NCBI GenBank assembly: GCA_016284295.1
Contig: JAEEOP010000031.1
Span: 56,148 to 120,147 of the forward strand
Source of the DNA: Methanomassiliicoccaceae archaeon
GTDB lineage: Archaea > Thermoplasmatota > Thermoplasmata > Methanomassiliicoccales > Methanomethylophilaceae
Length of the DNA: 64,000 bases
Reading direction: 5' to 3'
Under the pieces are notes generated by a model. It saw only the letters and a list, made by a program, of their open reading frames with translations, was not told the origin of the DNA and did no database searches. Position numbers and translations under genes: made by a program. Each line of letters starts with the position of its first letter. Positions within the stretch are counted from its first letter, which is position 1. Of the stretch, positions 1 through 8,406 are shown piece by piece.

Positions 1-420
1 AGGAAGCTCCCCCTCAACAACGAGTTCAACCACAAGGTCACCTATCACGACCCCTGCCACCTCGGAAGGCACTCCGGAGTCTACGACGCTCCCAGGAACG
101 TCATCAAGAAGATCAAGGGTGTCGAGTTCGTCGAGATGGAGAGGTCCAGGGAGAACTCCAGGTGCTGCGGTGCAGGAGGAGGTTACAAGAGCACGTACCC
201 CGACTTCGCACTCAACATCGGTATCGAGAGGATCCACGATGCAGAGGCCACCGGAGCTGAGGTCCTCATCAGCTGCTGTCCCTTCTGCGTCCTTAACCTG
301 ACGCAGGCGGCCAAGAAGATCGGCTCCAACATCAAGGTCATGGATCTGTCGCAGGTCCTCCTCGAGGTCACCGCGCCGAAGGCCCCCGCCGAGCCCGCAG
401 CGGATGCTGCGAAGGCCTGA
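1..420 (+). CDS. CCG-domain Fe-S protein, HdrD/GlpC-like (5' truncated)
   Basis: The gene enters from the left edge in frame 1 and ends with TGA, leaving 139 C-terminal residues. The visible part is one cysteine-rich CCG domain: DPCHLGRH near residue 20, RCCGAGGG near residue 55 and SCCPFCVLN near residue 95, the CX(n)CCGX(n)CXXC pattern that binds a non-cubane [4Fe-4S] cluster in heterodisulfide reductase subunits HdrB and HdrD and in GlpC-like proteins. The tail is Ala/Pro/Lys-rich. In methanogens this domain reduces the CoM-S-S-CoB heterodisulfide, so HdrD is the most attractive reading. A GlpC- or lactate-utilisation-type (Fe-S) oxidoreductase cannot be excluded without the N-terminal ferredoxin part, which lies outside the window. 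Confidence 0.75.
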   Translation, partial: RKLPLNNEFNHKVTYHDPCHLGRHSGVYDAPRNVIKKIKGVEFVEMERSRENSRCCGAGGGYKSTYPDFALNIGIERIHDAEATGAEVLISCCPFCVLNLTQAAKKIGSNIKVMDLSQVLLEVTAPKAPAEPAADAAKA

Positions 421-435
421 AACCCGAACAATCAT

Positions 436-463
436 GGGGCCTCGGCCCCTTCCCCTTCTTTTC
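436..463 (+). terminator. Hairpin plus pyrimidine tract after the CCG-domain gene
   Basis: GGGGCC (436-441) and GGCCCC (444-449) form a perfect short stem 15 bases after the upstream TGA. It is followed by a T/C-rich tract running into the ATG of the helicase at 464, which fits archaeal U-rich termination. A loop of two bases is tight, so the outer pairs may be the working stem. Confidence 0.45.
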
Positions 464-3208
464 ATGCCGTTCCCAGAACTCTGCCCGGACATCGTGCGCG
501 TCCTGTCGTCCAAGGGCATAACCGAACCCACTCCCCCGCAGGCCGATTCCATCCCCCGCATCATCGGAGGTGAGAACCTCCTGCTCGTGGCGCCCACCGG
601 CATAGGCAAAACGGAGGCCGCGATCCTTCCAGTTCTAGAGATGATAATGCGCACCAAGGGCAGGCCGGGCATCAGATGCATCTACATCACCCCCCTCAGG
701 GCCCTGAACAGGGACATGCTGAAGAGGATGCAGGAATACGGGAAGGAGCTCGGGATCACAGTCGGCGTGAGGCACGGCGACACCCCGCAGGGCGAGAGGA
801 ACAGGCAGTCCGAGCATCCCCCTGAAATACTGATCACCACACCCGAGACCCTTCAGGTCATGTTCACCGGCAAGAGGCTGGTGCAGCACATGAAGCATGT
901 GGAGTGGGTCATCGTGGACGAGATCCACGAGCTCGCCAACACCGAGAGGGGCGCCCAGATGAGCGTCGCACTTGAGAGGCTGGTCCTTCTGGCGGGCAAC
1001 TACCAGAGGATAGGACTGTCCGCGACCGTGGGCAACATCGAGAACGTCGCCAGGTTCCTGGCCGGGAACAACAGGCAGGTCGTCATCAGGAAGCACGACA
1101 CGCACAGGGACTTCGACATCATGGTCGAGAGCCCCGCTCCGGACACGGAGGATTCAAAACTATTGGACAAGCTGCAGAGCGACCCGGACATCCTCGCCGT
1201 CATGAAGAGGGCGAGGGAGATAGTCGAGAACGGGAACTCCACGCTCTTCTTCGTCAACACCAGGGAGACGGCCGAATGGCTGGCCGCCCGCTACCACATC
1301 TGGGACAATGACATCTCCATCGAGGTCCACCACGGATCGCTCTCCAAAGAGAACAGGATGGAGATGGAGGACCGTTTCAAGAGGGGTGAGGTGAAGTGCC
1401 TGATATGCACATCGTCCCTGGAGCTGGGAATCGACGTCGGTACGACCGAGATGGTCATCCAGTACAACTCCCCAAGGCAGGTGTCCCGCATGATACAGCG
1501 CGCGGGCAGGGCTGGGCACAGGATAGGGGAGACCATAAGGGCCAAGATAATCGCCACCGCCCCGGACGAGGTGGCCGAGGCCATGGTCGTCGCCCGCAGG
1601 TCCGACTCCAAGGAGCTGGAGTACTTCGAGGGACGCGAATCCCCGCTCACGGTTGTCGCCAACCAGCTGATAGCCATGACCATGACCGGGGCCATGGACA
1701 AGGAGCTGGCGTTCAAGATGATACACAACGCCTATCCGTTCAGGAACCTGACGATGGGCCAGATGCTGGATGTCCTGGAGCAGCTGAAGAGCATCAAGAT
1801 GGTGTTCGACGACGGCGAGAAGTTCAAGCGCTCCAAGAAGGGTATGAACTACTTCTACGAGAACATCTCGATGATCCCGGACGAGCGCACGTACATGGTC
1901 CGCGACATAGGAACCAGGGCCATCATAGGCACGCTGGACGAGAGCTTCGTGGCATCCTTCGCAGAGGAATATGCGATGTTCATCGCCAAGGGCAGGACGT
2001 GGCGCATAGTGGAGATGAGGGAGGACGAGATCCTGGTCGAGGAGGCCAAGGAGGTCGGCTCCGTCCCCAATTGGGTAGGATCGGACATACCCGTACCATT
2101 CTAGATCGCGATGGAGGTCGGCCGTATGAGGAGGCTCAGGAACTTCCCGGATTATCCCGGCGACGAGGGGTGCGTCAGGGTGCTGAAGGAGTACTTCGCA
2201 TCCCAGGACGAGAAGTCGGTCATGCCCACCGACAAGGTCGTGACCGTTGAGGTCGCCGACCGCATGGCCATAGTCAACTGCTGCTTCGGGACCAAGGTCA
2301 ACGAGACCCTCGGCAAGATCTACTCCGCACTCCTCACTGCGCGCCTGGGCGAATCCATCGGCGTCACCGTGGACCCATACCGCATCATAATGGAGCTCCC
2401 GCGCGACGTGGAGAAGGATGTGATAGTCGGCACCATGAGATCGGTGAAACCGGGCAGCGTGGAGGCGCTGTGCAGGATGACGATCCTGAACTCCTCCTTC
2501 CTCAGATGGAGGTTCGTCTACGTGGCGAAGAAGTTCGGCATAGTTGAGAAGGAGGCGGACCATCGCTTCATGAACTTCGGGAGGCTGTTCGAGCTCCACA
2601 AGGACACCCCTGCATATGCAGAGGCGATAAACAAGGTCCTCTGGGAGGACCTGGACATACCGAACACCGAAAAGGTAGTCTCGATGATCTCCAACGGGGA
2701 GATCGAGCTGGTGACGGGGAGGCTCTCGGCCATCGGGCTGGAAGGGATCACCAGGTCCAAGGAGCTCATGCAGCCGGTCCGTGCGGACCACTCCATCCTC
2801 ATGGCCCTGAAGAAGAGGCTGGAGGACGAGATTCTCTTCGCATCATGCATGCATTGCGGATCCCAATCCAGATTCAGAGTGGGGGATGCCCCCAAGAAAT
2901 TCATATGCCCCCAGTGCGGAGGCGTGATGATAGCGGTCCTGAAGAACTACGAGAGGGATACGGTCAAGCTGATCAAGGAGCCTGCCCTCTCCAAGCAGGA
3001 AAGGATGGATCTTCAGAAGATGAGCAAGAATGCCAACCTGGTCTACGAGCAGGGTCGGCGTGCGGTGCTGGTCCTTGCCGGAAGGGGTATCGGACCGGAC
3101 ACTGCAGCAAGGATACTCCGCACGCTCCACTCCGAAGAGGACGAGTTCCTCAGGGACATCATGAACGCAGAGATACTCTTCGCGAAGAACAAGAGGTTCT
3201 GGGACTGA
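464..3208 (+). CDS. Lhr-type (aLhr2-like) ATP-dependent helicase with an in-frame TAG at codon 547
   Basis: Superfamily 2 DNA/RNA helicase, 914 residues if the amber codon is read. The N-terminal piece (464-2104) holds the helicase core: Walker A APTGIGKT at residues 43-50, DEIH box near 152, motif VI QRAGRAGH near 350. The second piece (2111-3208) is in the same frame and holds the C-terminal domain with a zinc-ribbon pattern, CMHC then CPQC near residues 795-825. Only TAG, ATC and GCG separate the pieces. In Lhr proteins the core ends in a PF-E/D-VA-EVG-LRR motif, and here the sequence reads PVPF-TAG-IAMEVGRMRR, so the TAG occupies a residue position rather than a domain end. A single GAG-to-TAG change would explain it. 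The start at 464 was chosen because an upstream ATG at 404 overlaps the previous gene and adds non-homologous residues. Alternatives are two separate proteins or a recently broken gene. Confidence 0.8.
2102..2104 (+). other. In-frame amber codon inside the helicase gene (candidate pyrrolysine)
   Basis: TAG at codon 547 is the only stop between 464 and 3208 in this frame. Coding similarity to Lhr helicases continues directly on both sides. In Methanomassiliicoccales UAG can be decoded as pyrrolysine by PylRS and tRNA-Pyl; whether it is decoded here is inference. Confidence 0.6.
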
Positions 3209-3256
3209 AGCACGACTGCGTTCAAGATACGATCAGGCGGTAACACAAATTGGCGA

Positions 3257-4219
3257 TTAGGTTGCGGATCGGACCGTATGGCCATCCGCTTCTGAATCGG
3301 ATTCCATTTCCTTTTTGACAGCCTCGAACGCCTCCAGGAAGTCCGGCATGGACCTTTCATCGACCTTGATAATGGATAATGCTTTTTCCATTGTCCACCC
3401 TTCCTCAGTTATTAGGGCGTAAGCATACTATGCCATACCCTTCATTTTGCCCATGTATTCAAGATATTCGAAATACTGTTCATCCAGGTCAGACATTCTA
3501 TCCGACAATGGTTTGTCGATATGGATATTATACACTTTCGTCAGCCTGTCGCTGATGGCCTCTGATTCCTTCAGCCTACTGAACAGCAGTTTGAGTATCT
3601 CCATGGCGCCCTCCTGCACAACATCCCCGTATCCGGGGACCGTGACCTCCAGGATCTCCACCTTATCGAACGCCCCGTCGTCGGAACCGATCTTCGGATC
3701 ATCGGGTGACCTCCTCATGATGGCATATCTCTTGATGCGGTTCGTATCATTGGTACGGGGCCTCAGCATGATGAAGATGACATAGCATTTCCTGAGACGG
3801 CTGTATTCTAGACGTTCGTAACCTGACATCTGCTCATCTATCATGCGGGCCATGTAGCAGGTCATGCGATCATGGATGTCGTATCCGGGGCTGTTGGAGA
3901 TCTGACCTTCCATGTCTATGAAGCATGAGATCTCCTCCTGACCGGGTGCCCTGATACGGAAATAGTTGTCGAGCACGAAGGAGGTCTTCCCGACGAAGAG
4001 ATGCGTGTCCAATGACTGCACACGGCCGTTGTCCCCTATGTCCAGGCACTGCCAGATCTGCTCCGGTTCCATGTCCTTGAGTTCCTCTATCCAATCCTTG
4101 AGGAGATTGGAAAGGACATCTGGATTCCTCACAACCTCTTTGAAAATCGGATCCAGTATCCTGCTGTTGTTCCTACCGGTTCCGATGCCGTCCGCATGCA
4201 TGTTTGACATGGGACGCAT
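3257..4219 (-). CDS. Rpn/PD-(D/E)XK-type nuclease-transposase family protein with an in-frame TAG at codon 264
   Basis: The first 263 residues resemble Rpn recombination-promoting nucleases (PD-(D/E)XK transposase family). DPIFKEVVRNPDVL lies near residue 23 and FIDMEGQ near residue 100, where the family has its catalytic acid and E/Q core. This is followed by the YDIHDRMTCYMARMIDEQ helix and the CYVIFIM strand. Reading past TAG at 3428-3430 gives 56 further residues to TAA at 3257, including WTMEKALSIIKVDE, which looks like the short Ala/Leu helical motif that ends many members of this family. A TATA-like ACTTTATAGT lies on the minus strand at 4236-4245, so the real start may be the fourth codon (ATG at 4210), nearly leaderless. 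Base composition is more AT-rich than that of its neighbours, which fits a mobile or accessory gene. The ORF converges on the helicase gene. Confidence 0.65.
3428..3430 (-). other. In-frame amber codon inside the Rpn-like gene (candidate pyrrolysine)
   Basis: Plus-strand CTA, read as TAG after KMKGMA. The frame stays open for another 56 codons and ends in TAA at 3257-3259. Confidence 0.5.
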
Positions 4220-4235
4220 GTTTTTCGGTCACTGT

Positions 4236-4245
4236 ACTATAAAGT
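4236..4245 (-). promoter_or_regulatory. TATA box of the Rpn-like gene
   Basis: ACTTTATAGT on the minus strand. A transcript starting about 26 bases downstream would begin at roughly 4214, between the first and the fourth codon of the annotated frame, which favours the internal ATG at 4210. Confidence 0.5.
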
Positions 4246-4317
4246 AAACCGCTACGGTAACATTACCTTTCGGGACGGCCGGGTATCCGAGCCTTCTCTA
4301 CCCCGATTCGGCGGACC

Positions 4318-4944
4318 TCACTCGGAGGCCACGGTGTTGGTCAGCGTCCCCACGTTCTGTATCCTGGCGACGACGACATCCCCGGGCCTGATCTCTGACA
4401 CGCCCTCGGGGGTGCCGGTGATCAAAATATCGCCCTCCTCCATAGTGATGTACCTTGAAACGTACGAGACCAGCCAGGGCAGGGTGAAGATCATGTTAGC
4501 AGTATTGCCCTTCTGCCTGACCTCCCCGTTGACAGTGAGCTCCAATTCCAGATTCTGCAGGTCTCCGGCCTTCTCCACAGGGACGGGTTCGGACATCGGG
4601 CCGAATGTGTCCATCCCTTTGGCGAGGTCCCATGTGTTGCCCTCGTCGCGGGCCTTCCACTGCATGTCCCTTGCGGAGACGTCGTTGAAGACGGCCACGT
4701 GGGAGATGAATCCCATGGCATCCTCCTCGGCCGCATGTTTGCATTCCCTGCCGTAGATCAAAGCGAGCTCCACTTCGTGCTGGACGTTGGTGACACCCTT
4801 CGGGATGATTATCTCGTCACCGTCCCCGATCAGGCAGCTCGGAGGCTTGAAGAATATCGTAGGGACCTCCGGAAGCTTGGATTTCAGTTCGGACACGTGG
4901 GATCTGTAGTTCCATCCGATGCAGACTATCTTGGAAGGCCTCAT
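4318..4944 (-). CDS. Fumarylacetoacetate hydrolase (FAH) family protein
   Basis: A compact, 208-residue FAH-fold protein beginning MRPSKIVCIGWNY. Typical features are the KPPSCLIGDGDEI loop near residue 40, the metal-binding HEVELALIYG segment (E-x-E) near residue 65, NDVSARDMQ near residue 95 and the C-terminal LITGTPEGV motif near residue 180. Members hydrolyse acylpyruvates, decarboxylate oxaloacetate or isomerise hydroxymuconates using Mg2+; the substrate cannot be told from sequence. Its ATG overlaps the TGA of rlmE (ATGA), so the two are one operon. The frame stays open upstream, but that part is antisense-like shadow inside rlmE and was excluded. Confidence 0.85.
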   Translation of the reverse strand: MRPSKIVCIGWNYRSHVSELKSKLPEVPTIFFKPPSCLIGDGDEIIIPKGVTNVQHEVELALIYGRECKHAAEEDAMGFISHVAVFNDVSARDMQWKARDEGNTWDLAKGMDTFGPMSEPVPVEKAGDLQNLELELTVNGEVRQKGNTANMIFTLPWLVSYVSRYITMEEGDILITGTPEGVSEIRPGDVVVARIQNVGTLTNTVASE

Positions 4945-5624
4945 ATGAACCCGCCCTTCACAGTGAACTCGGGTTTCTTCTCCTTCTCGGTAACATCCTT
5001 GAGCGGCACGGTCCTGCCGTAGAATCCCTGGCAGATGACGTAGACCTCCGAGGATGTGGGCCTGGACGCATCCGGGGAGTGGACCTTCACCGACTGGAAG
5101 CGCTTCTCCAGCTCGGATTTCAGCGAATCGAACATGTCCCCCATGAAGACCTTCATGACCAGCTTGCCCTCCTTCTTGAGGATGCGGTCGCATACATCCA
5201 CGGCGAACATGCACAGGTTTATGGACCTGGCATGGTCCGTCGAGTAATGGCCGGCGATGTTCGGAGCCATGTCCGACAGGATGACGTCCGCCTTGCCGTT
5301 GAACCTCTCGAGCAGCTCCCTCATCGTGGAGTCCTCCGTGATGTCCCCGATGATGAATTCCACCCCGTCCATGGGCTTGATGTACCTGAGGTCGACACCG
5401 ATGACATGACCGTTGGGCCATGTCCTCTCCTTGGCCACCTGACACCATCCGCCGGGGCAGGCACCCAGGTCCACGACCGAGTCGCCTTCCTTGAAGATGC
5501 CGAAGCGCTCGTCGATCTGGATGAGCTTGAAGGATGCCCTGGAACGATAGTTGAGCTTCTTCGCGAGCTTGTAGTAATGCTCGTTCCTCCTCTCAGCGAC
5601 CCAGCGGTCGTGTAGATCGGCCAT
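4941..5624 (-). CDS. rlmE: 23S rRNA 2'-O-ribose methyltransferase RlmE (FtsJ family)
   Basis: A 227-residue SAM-dependent methyltransferase expected to methylate the 2'-O of a uridine in the 23S rRNA A-loop. The N-terminus has the conserved YRSRASFKLIQIDER block (residues 25-40). The SAM-binding motif is DLGACPGGW near residue 52, followed by GVDLRYIKP, SDMAPNIAGH near 117 and the KVFMGD segment near 156, which supplies the catalytic lysine of the K-D-K-E set. A TATA box at 5645-5654 places the transcript start at the ATG, so the message is probably leaderless. It is followed by the FAH-family gene with an ATGA overlap. Confidence 0.95.
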   Translation of the reverse strand: MADLHDRWVAERRNEHYYKLAKKLNYRSRASFKLIQIDERFGIFKEGDSVVDLGACPGGWCQVAKERTWPNGHVIGVDLRYIKPMDGVEFIIGDITEDSTMRELLERFNGKADVILSDMAPNIAGHYSTDHARSINLCMFAVDVCDRILKKEGKLVMKVFMGDMFDSLKSELEKRFQSVKVHSPDASRPTSSEVYVICQGFYGRTVPLKDVTEKEKKPEFTVKGGFI

Positions 5625-5644
5625 ATTAGCGGTTACGGTCTTCT

Positions 5645-5654
5645 GTTATAAAGG
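5645..5654 (-). promoter_or_regulatory. TATA box of rlmE
   Basis: CCTTTATAAC on the minus strand, centred about 26 bases upstream of the rlmE ATG at 5624, the spacing expected for a leaderless archaeal transcript. Confidence 0.6.
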
Positions 5655-5766
5655 GATTAGTCAGACCGAGGTGCTGGACGGATATCAGGAAACGGGCGAC
5701 ATACTAATATCCGACCACATCATCATCAGTGGTACAGCGTCCAATGGGCAGCCAGAGGCAGTGAAG

Positions 5767-6270
5767 ATGAAGAAACTAATATCCCTCTTGATAGTGATCG
5801 TCACGGTCATCATATTCATTGTGATAATCATCGGTGCTCTGAACTACGCCAACGAGCATCCGAAGGACTATCAGGTCGAATACAACAGCTCGGAAGGCAT
5901 CATAACCATAGTGTTCGACAACCCGATCCCTTCGGCCGATTGGGCGGCGTCGGTGGGCTGCGACGAGGACAGGGACGGCCACCATTCCTGGGTCATCATC
6001 ACGAAGAATGCACAGGTCTCGCTATCCGAGGACTGCAGGACCGCCACGGTGACCGACAAATCCGGTGCCCTGATAAATCTGCACAACAACTCATACCAGG
6101 TCGAACTGTATTCGATGAGCGGATCCGAGACCAGCATCCAATGCTCATTCACATTCAACGGCCATGAGTACTCCACAGGCGAATGGATCGGGATAGGCCT
6201 CGCTGTGGCGTTCATCGTCGGCGTATTCGCACTGGGGCTCATCAGGAGACTGGTCCGCGGCCGCTGGTGA
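5767..6270 (+). CDS. Hypothetical membrane protein with N- and C-terminal TM segments
   Basis: A 167-residue protein of unknown function. It starts MKKLISLLIV and has a strongly hydrophobic segment at residues 4-26. A polar domain of about 105 residues follows, with several Asn/Ser/Thr-rich strands, two cysteines that could pair across the membrane, and an NNSY site. A second hydrophobic segment at about 138-160 precedes an RRLVRGRW tail. The topology suggests an extracytoplasmic domain held at both ends. GTG at 5761 is an alternative start two codons earlier, and an ATG at 5671 would add a polar extension that spoils the signal-like N-terminus. The flavoprotein gene follows after 13 bases, so co-transcription is likely. 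Confidence 0.7.
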   Translation: MKKLISLLIVIVTVIIFIVIIIGALNYANEHPKDYQVEYNSSEGIITIVFDNPIPSADWAASVGCDEDRDGHHSWVIITKNAQVSLSEDCRTATVTDKSGALINLHNNSYQVELYSMSGSETSIQCSFTFNGHEYSTGEWIGIGLAVAFIVGVFALGLIRRLVRGRW

Positions 6271-6283
6271 TGGAGGGAAAGGA

Positions 6284-6793
6284 ATGTCCAACATAATCAT
6301 ACTGAACGCATCGCCCAGGAAGAACGGCAACACGTCCGCTCTGGTCAAGGCCTTCATCGAAGGGGCCAGCTCTAACGGCAACGAGGTGAAGGAGTTCTAC
6401 CTCCAGACGATGACGATCCGCGGATGCCTCGCATGCATGGGATGCGCCCGCAACGCGGACCCCTGCACACAGAGGGACGAGATGTCTCCGATATACGACG
6501 CATTCAAGACATGCGACGTGGTCGTCCTGGCATCCCCTATCTACTTCCTGGGGGTCGCCGGACCTCTGAAGACCACCGTGGACCGTCTGTTCGCGCTCTT
6601 CCAGAAATACGGGTTCGAGAGCTGCCAGAGGGATTGCGCCCTGCTGATGACGAGCGAGGACCCCACCTATGATGCCGCAGTCAAATGGTACAGCGACTTC
6701 ACGGACAGCGTGGGATGGAACAGCATCGGCGAGATCCTCGGCTCCGGAAGGACCGATGAGGCGAAAGCGCTGGGAGCGTCCATACAGCGATGA
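6284..6793 (+). CDS. Flavodoxin-fold, iron-sulfur flavoprotein-like NAD(P)H/FMN reductase
   Basis: This 169-residue flavoprotein has the NASPRKNGNTS phosphate-binding loop (residues 8-18) for FMN and a compact cysteine cluster, CLACMGCARNADPC, at about residues 48-61. That arrangement characterises iron-sulfur flavoproteins (Isf) of methanogens and related FMN reductases. SPIYFLGVAGPLKT (about 88-101) is the second conserved FMN motif. Such proteins pass electrons between ferredoxin-type donors and acceptors including O2 or H2O2. The C-terminal part is shorter than in full-length Isf, so the partner and the exact cluster type are uncertain. It is tandem with the small membrane protein upstream and the TerB-like gene downstream. 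Confidence 0.85.
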   Translation: MSNIIILNASPRKNGNTSALVKAFIEGASSNGNEVKEFYLQTMTIRGCLACMGCARNADPCTQRDEMSPIYDAFKTCDVVVLASPIYFLGVAGPLKTTVDRLFALFQKYGFESCQRDCALLMTSEDPTYDAAVKWYSDFTDSVGWNSIGEILGSGRTDEAKALGASIQR

Positions 6794-6823
6794 CGTCACG
6801 ACCCTGATGCAAGGGGATGTGGC

Positions 6824-7276
6824 ATGAACGGTCTGGACGACAGGTGCAGAGAGATCGAGTGCATGGACCCCGATGAGCTCTCCGAAAGGATAGCGACTTT
6901 GTCGGCGAAGATAGCCGATGAGCTCGAAGATTTCAGCACGGAGGAAGTATCCGGGAAGGAGGTTTGCGTATTCTTCATGATGACCGCCATCTCCGCCGAC
7001 GGCGCCATGAACAGGAAGGAGTACCAATACGTCAGCCCTGCGATAGAGGCGCTTTTCGGCGAGGAAGTGACGTTCGAGGGCATGCAGGCCGAGGCCGAAG
7101 AGGGCGTGAAGTTGCTGGAGGACAACGGGTCCGTGGTCGGATTCCTGGATGACATCGCAGAACAGACCTCGAACGATGTCAGGGACGATATCATCCAACT
7201 GACGATCCTCATCAGCGCCGTCGACGGAGAGATATCGGAGAAGGAGAAGGACTGGATCGGGAAACTGATGGGATGA
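6824..7276 (+). CDS. TerB-like (tellurite resistance/DjlA-N fold) acidic protein
   Basis: A very acidic all-helical protein of 150 residues. Two segments match the TerB fold: ISADGAMNRKEYQYV near residue 57, and AVDGEISEKEKDWI close to the C-terminus. Both have the D-G-x(2)-S/N-x-K-E acidic pattern that can bind metal in TerB. The biochemical role of TerB proteins is poorly defined; they occur in stress-response and metal-sensing settings. It lies 30 bases after the flavoprotein gene and probably belongs to the same transcript. No signal peptide or TM segment is visible. Confidence 0.65.
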   Translation: MNGLDDRCREIECMDPDELSERIATLSAKIADELEDFSTEEVSGKEVCVFFMMTAISADGAMNRKEYQYVSPAIEALFGEEVTFEGMQAEAEEGVKLLEDNGSVVGFLDDIAEQTSNDVRDDIIQLTILISAVDGEISEKEKDWIGKLMG

Positions 7277-7373
7277 CTTTTCCAGACCCAGACGGACACC
7301 TGCACCCTCTTTTGACCGCTGACGACCGAATCCCTAAATTACTGGGGCATCATACTGAGGATAGAGGATCAAC

Positions 7374-8390
7374 ATGAGCGGGTGGACCTACGAGAAATCA
7401 GGCGTAAGCATAGACCAGAAATCCAGTGCTATCAAGGCACTCGTGGACAAATTGGAGTACAAGAGGAGCGGCATCGGGCAGAACGTCCGCCTTCCGGGCC
7501 TCTTCGCGAGCCTGATCGACTTCGGCGACAAGTACATCACACTGGCCACCGACGGAGTTGGGACCAAGCTCATGATCGCGGAGGCCCTGAACAAGTGGGA
7601 CACGGTCGGTATCGACTGCATCGCCATGAACGTCAACGACACCATCTGCGTCAACGCCGAGCCCACCTCATTCGTAGACTACATCGCCATAGACAAGCCC
7701 AACGAGGAGATCACCCGCGAGATCGGAAAGGGGCTCCAGAAGGGAGCGGAACTGTCCAACATGGAGATCGTCGGCGGAGAGATCGCCGTCCTTCCGGAGA
7801 TCGTCAACGGCGTGGACCTGTCGGGAACCTGCCTCGGGTACGTCGCGAAGGACAGGATCATCACAGGCGAGACCTGCCAGGAGGGAGACCTCATCATCGC
7901 GCTCAGGTCATCCGGTATCCACTCAAACGGACTCACCCTCGCCAGGAAGATCGTCGAGGCCAACAACATCGGATGGAACGATTCCGTATCGGGACTCTCC
8001 AAGACCATCGGGGAGGAGCTCCTGACGCCCACCGAGATCTACGTCAAGCAGGTCCTCGAGATCACATCGCGGTTCAACGTCCACGGTCTCGTGGACATCA
8101 CCGGAGGAGGCCTCAGGAACATCCTCCGTATGAAGAAGGGGCTCCAGTACATCATCAGCGACCCGGTCAAGCCCGCGCCCATCTTCACCAAGCTCCAGGA
8201 GCTCGGAGAGGTCGAGGACAAGGAGATCTACCAGACCCTCAACATGAGCATGGGATTCACCATCATCGCACCTGCGGACGATGCGGAGCAGATCGCCAAG
8301 AAGTACGGCAACGCCGAGATCGTCGGCCGTGTCCAGAAAGGGGACGGCGTGCTGCTGGAACCCGGCAACATCCTGTACGACCACTACTGA
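7374..8390 (+). CDS. purM: Phosphoribosylformylglycinamidine cyclo-ligase (AIR synthetase)
   Basis: The enzyme converts FGAM to aminoimidazole ribonucleotide with ATP in purine synthesis. The 338-residue length is usual for PurM. Conserved parts are YKKSG/EKSGVSID at the N-terminus, the GLFASLIDFGD region near residue 43, TDGVGTKL near 62, the DCIAMNVNDTICVNAEP block near 82, the GLGYVAK/CLGYVAKDR region near 157 and the SSGIHSNGLTLAR motif near 182. VDITGGGLRNI near 242 and MGFTIIAP near 295 close the ATP-grasp-like fold. The AT-rich stretch CCTAAATTACT near 7333 is the likely promoter element. It is convergent with the prenyl synthase gene, 16 bases away. Confidence 0.95.
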   Translation: MSGWTYEKSGVSIDQKSSAIKALVDKLEYKRSGIGQNVRLPGLFASLIDFGDKYITLATDGVGTKLMIAEALNKWDTVGIDCIAMNVNDTICVNAEPTSFVDYIAIDKPNEEITREIGKGLQKGAELSNMEIVGGEIAVLPEIVNGVDLSGTCLGYVAKDRIITGETCQEGDLIIALRSSGIHSNGLTLARKIVEANNIGWNDSVSGLSKTIGEELLTPTEIYVKQVLEITSRFNVHGLVDITGGGLRNILRMKKGLQYIISDPVKPAPIFTKLQELGEVEDKEIYQTLNMSMGFTIIAPADDAEQIAKKYGNAEIVGRVQKGDGVLLEPGNILYDHY

Positions 8391-8406
8391 ACAGTTGTGA
8401 AAAAAC

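Noticed and set aside
2105..2111. Independent translation start for the second half of the helicase
   Set aside because: Only ATC GCG separates the TAG from the ATG, no SD motif lies in range, and the ATG codes a residue within a conserved motif; termination-reinitiation remains possible but is less attractive.
1160..2791. 543-codon open frame on the minus strand
   Set aside because: Antisense shadow spanning the helicase and its TAG; no motif.
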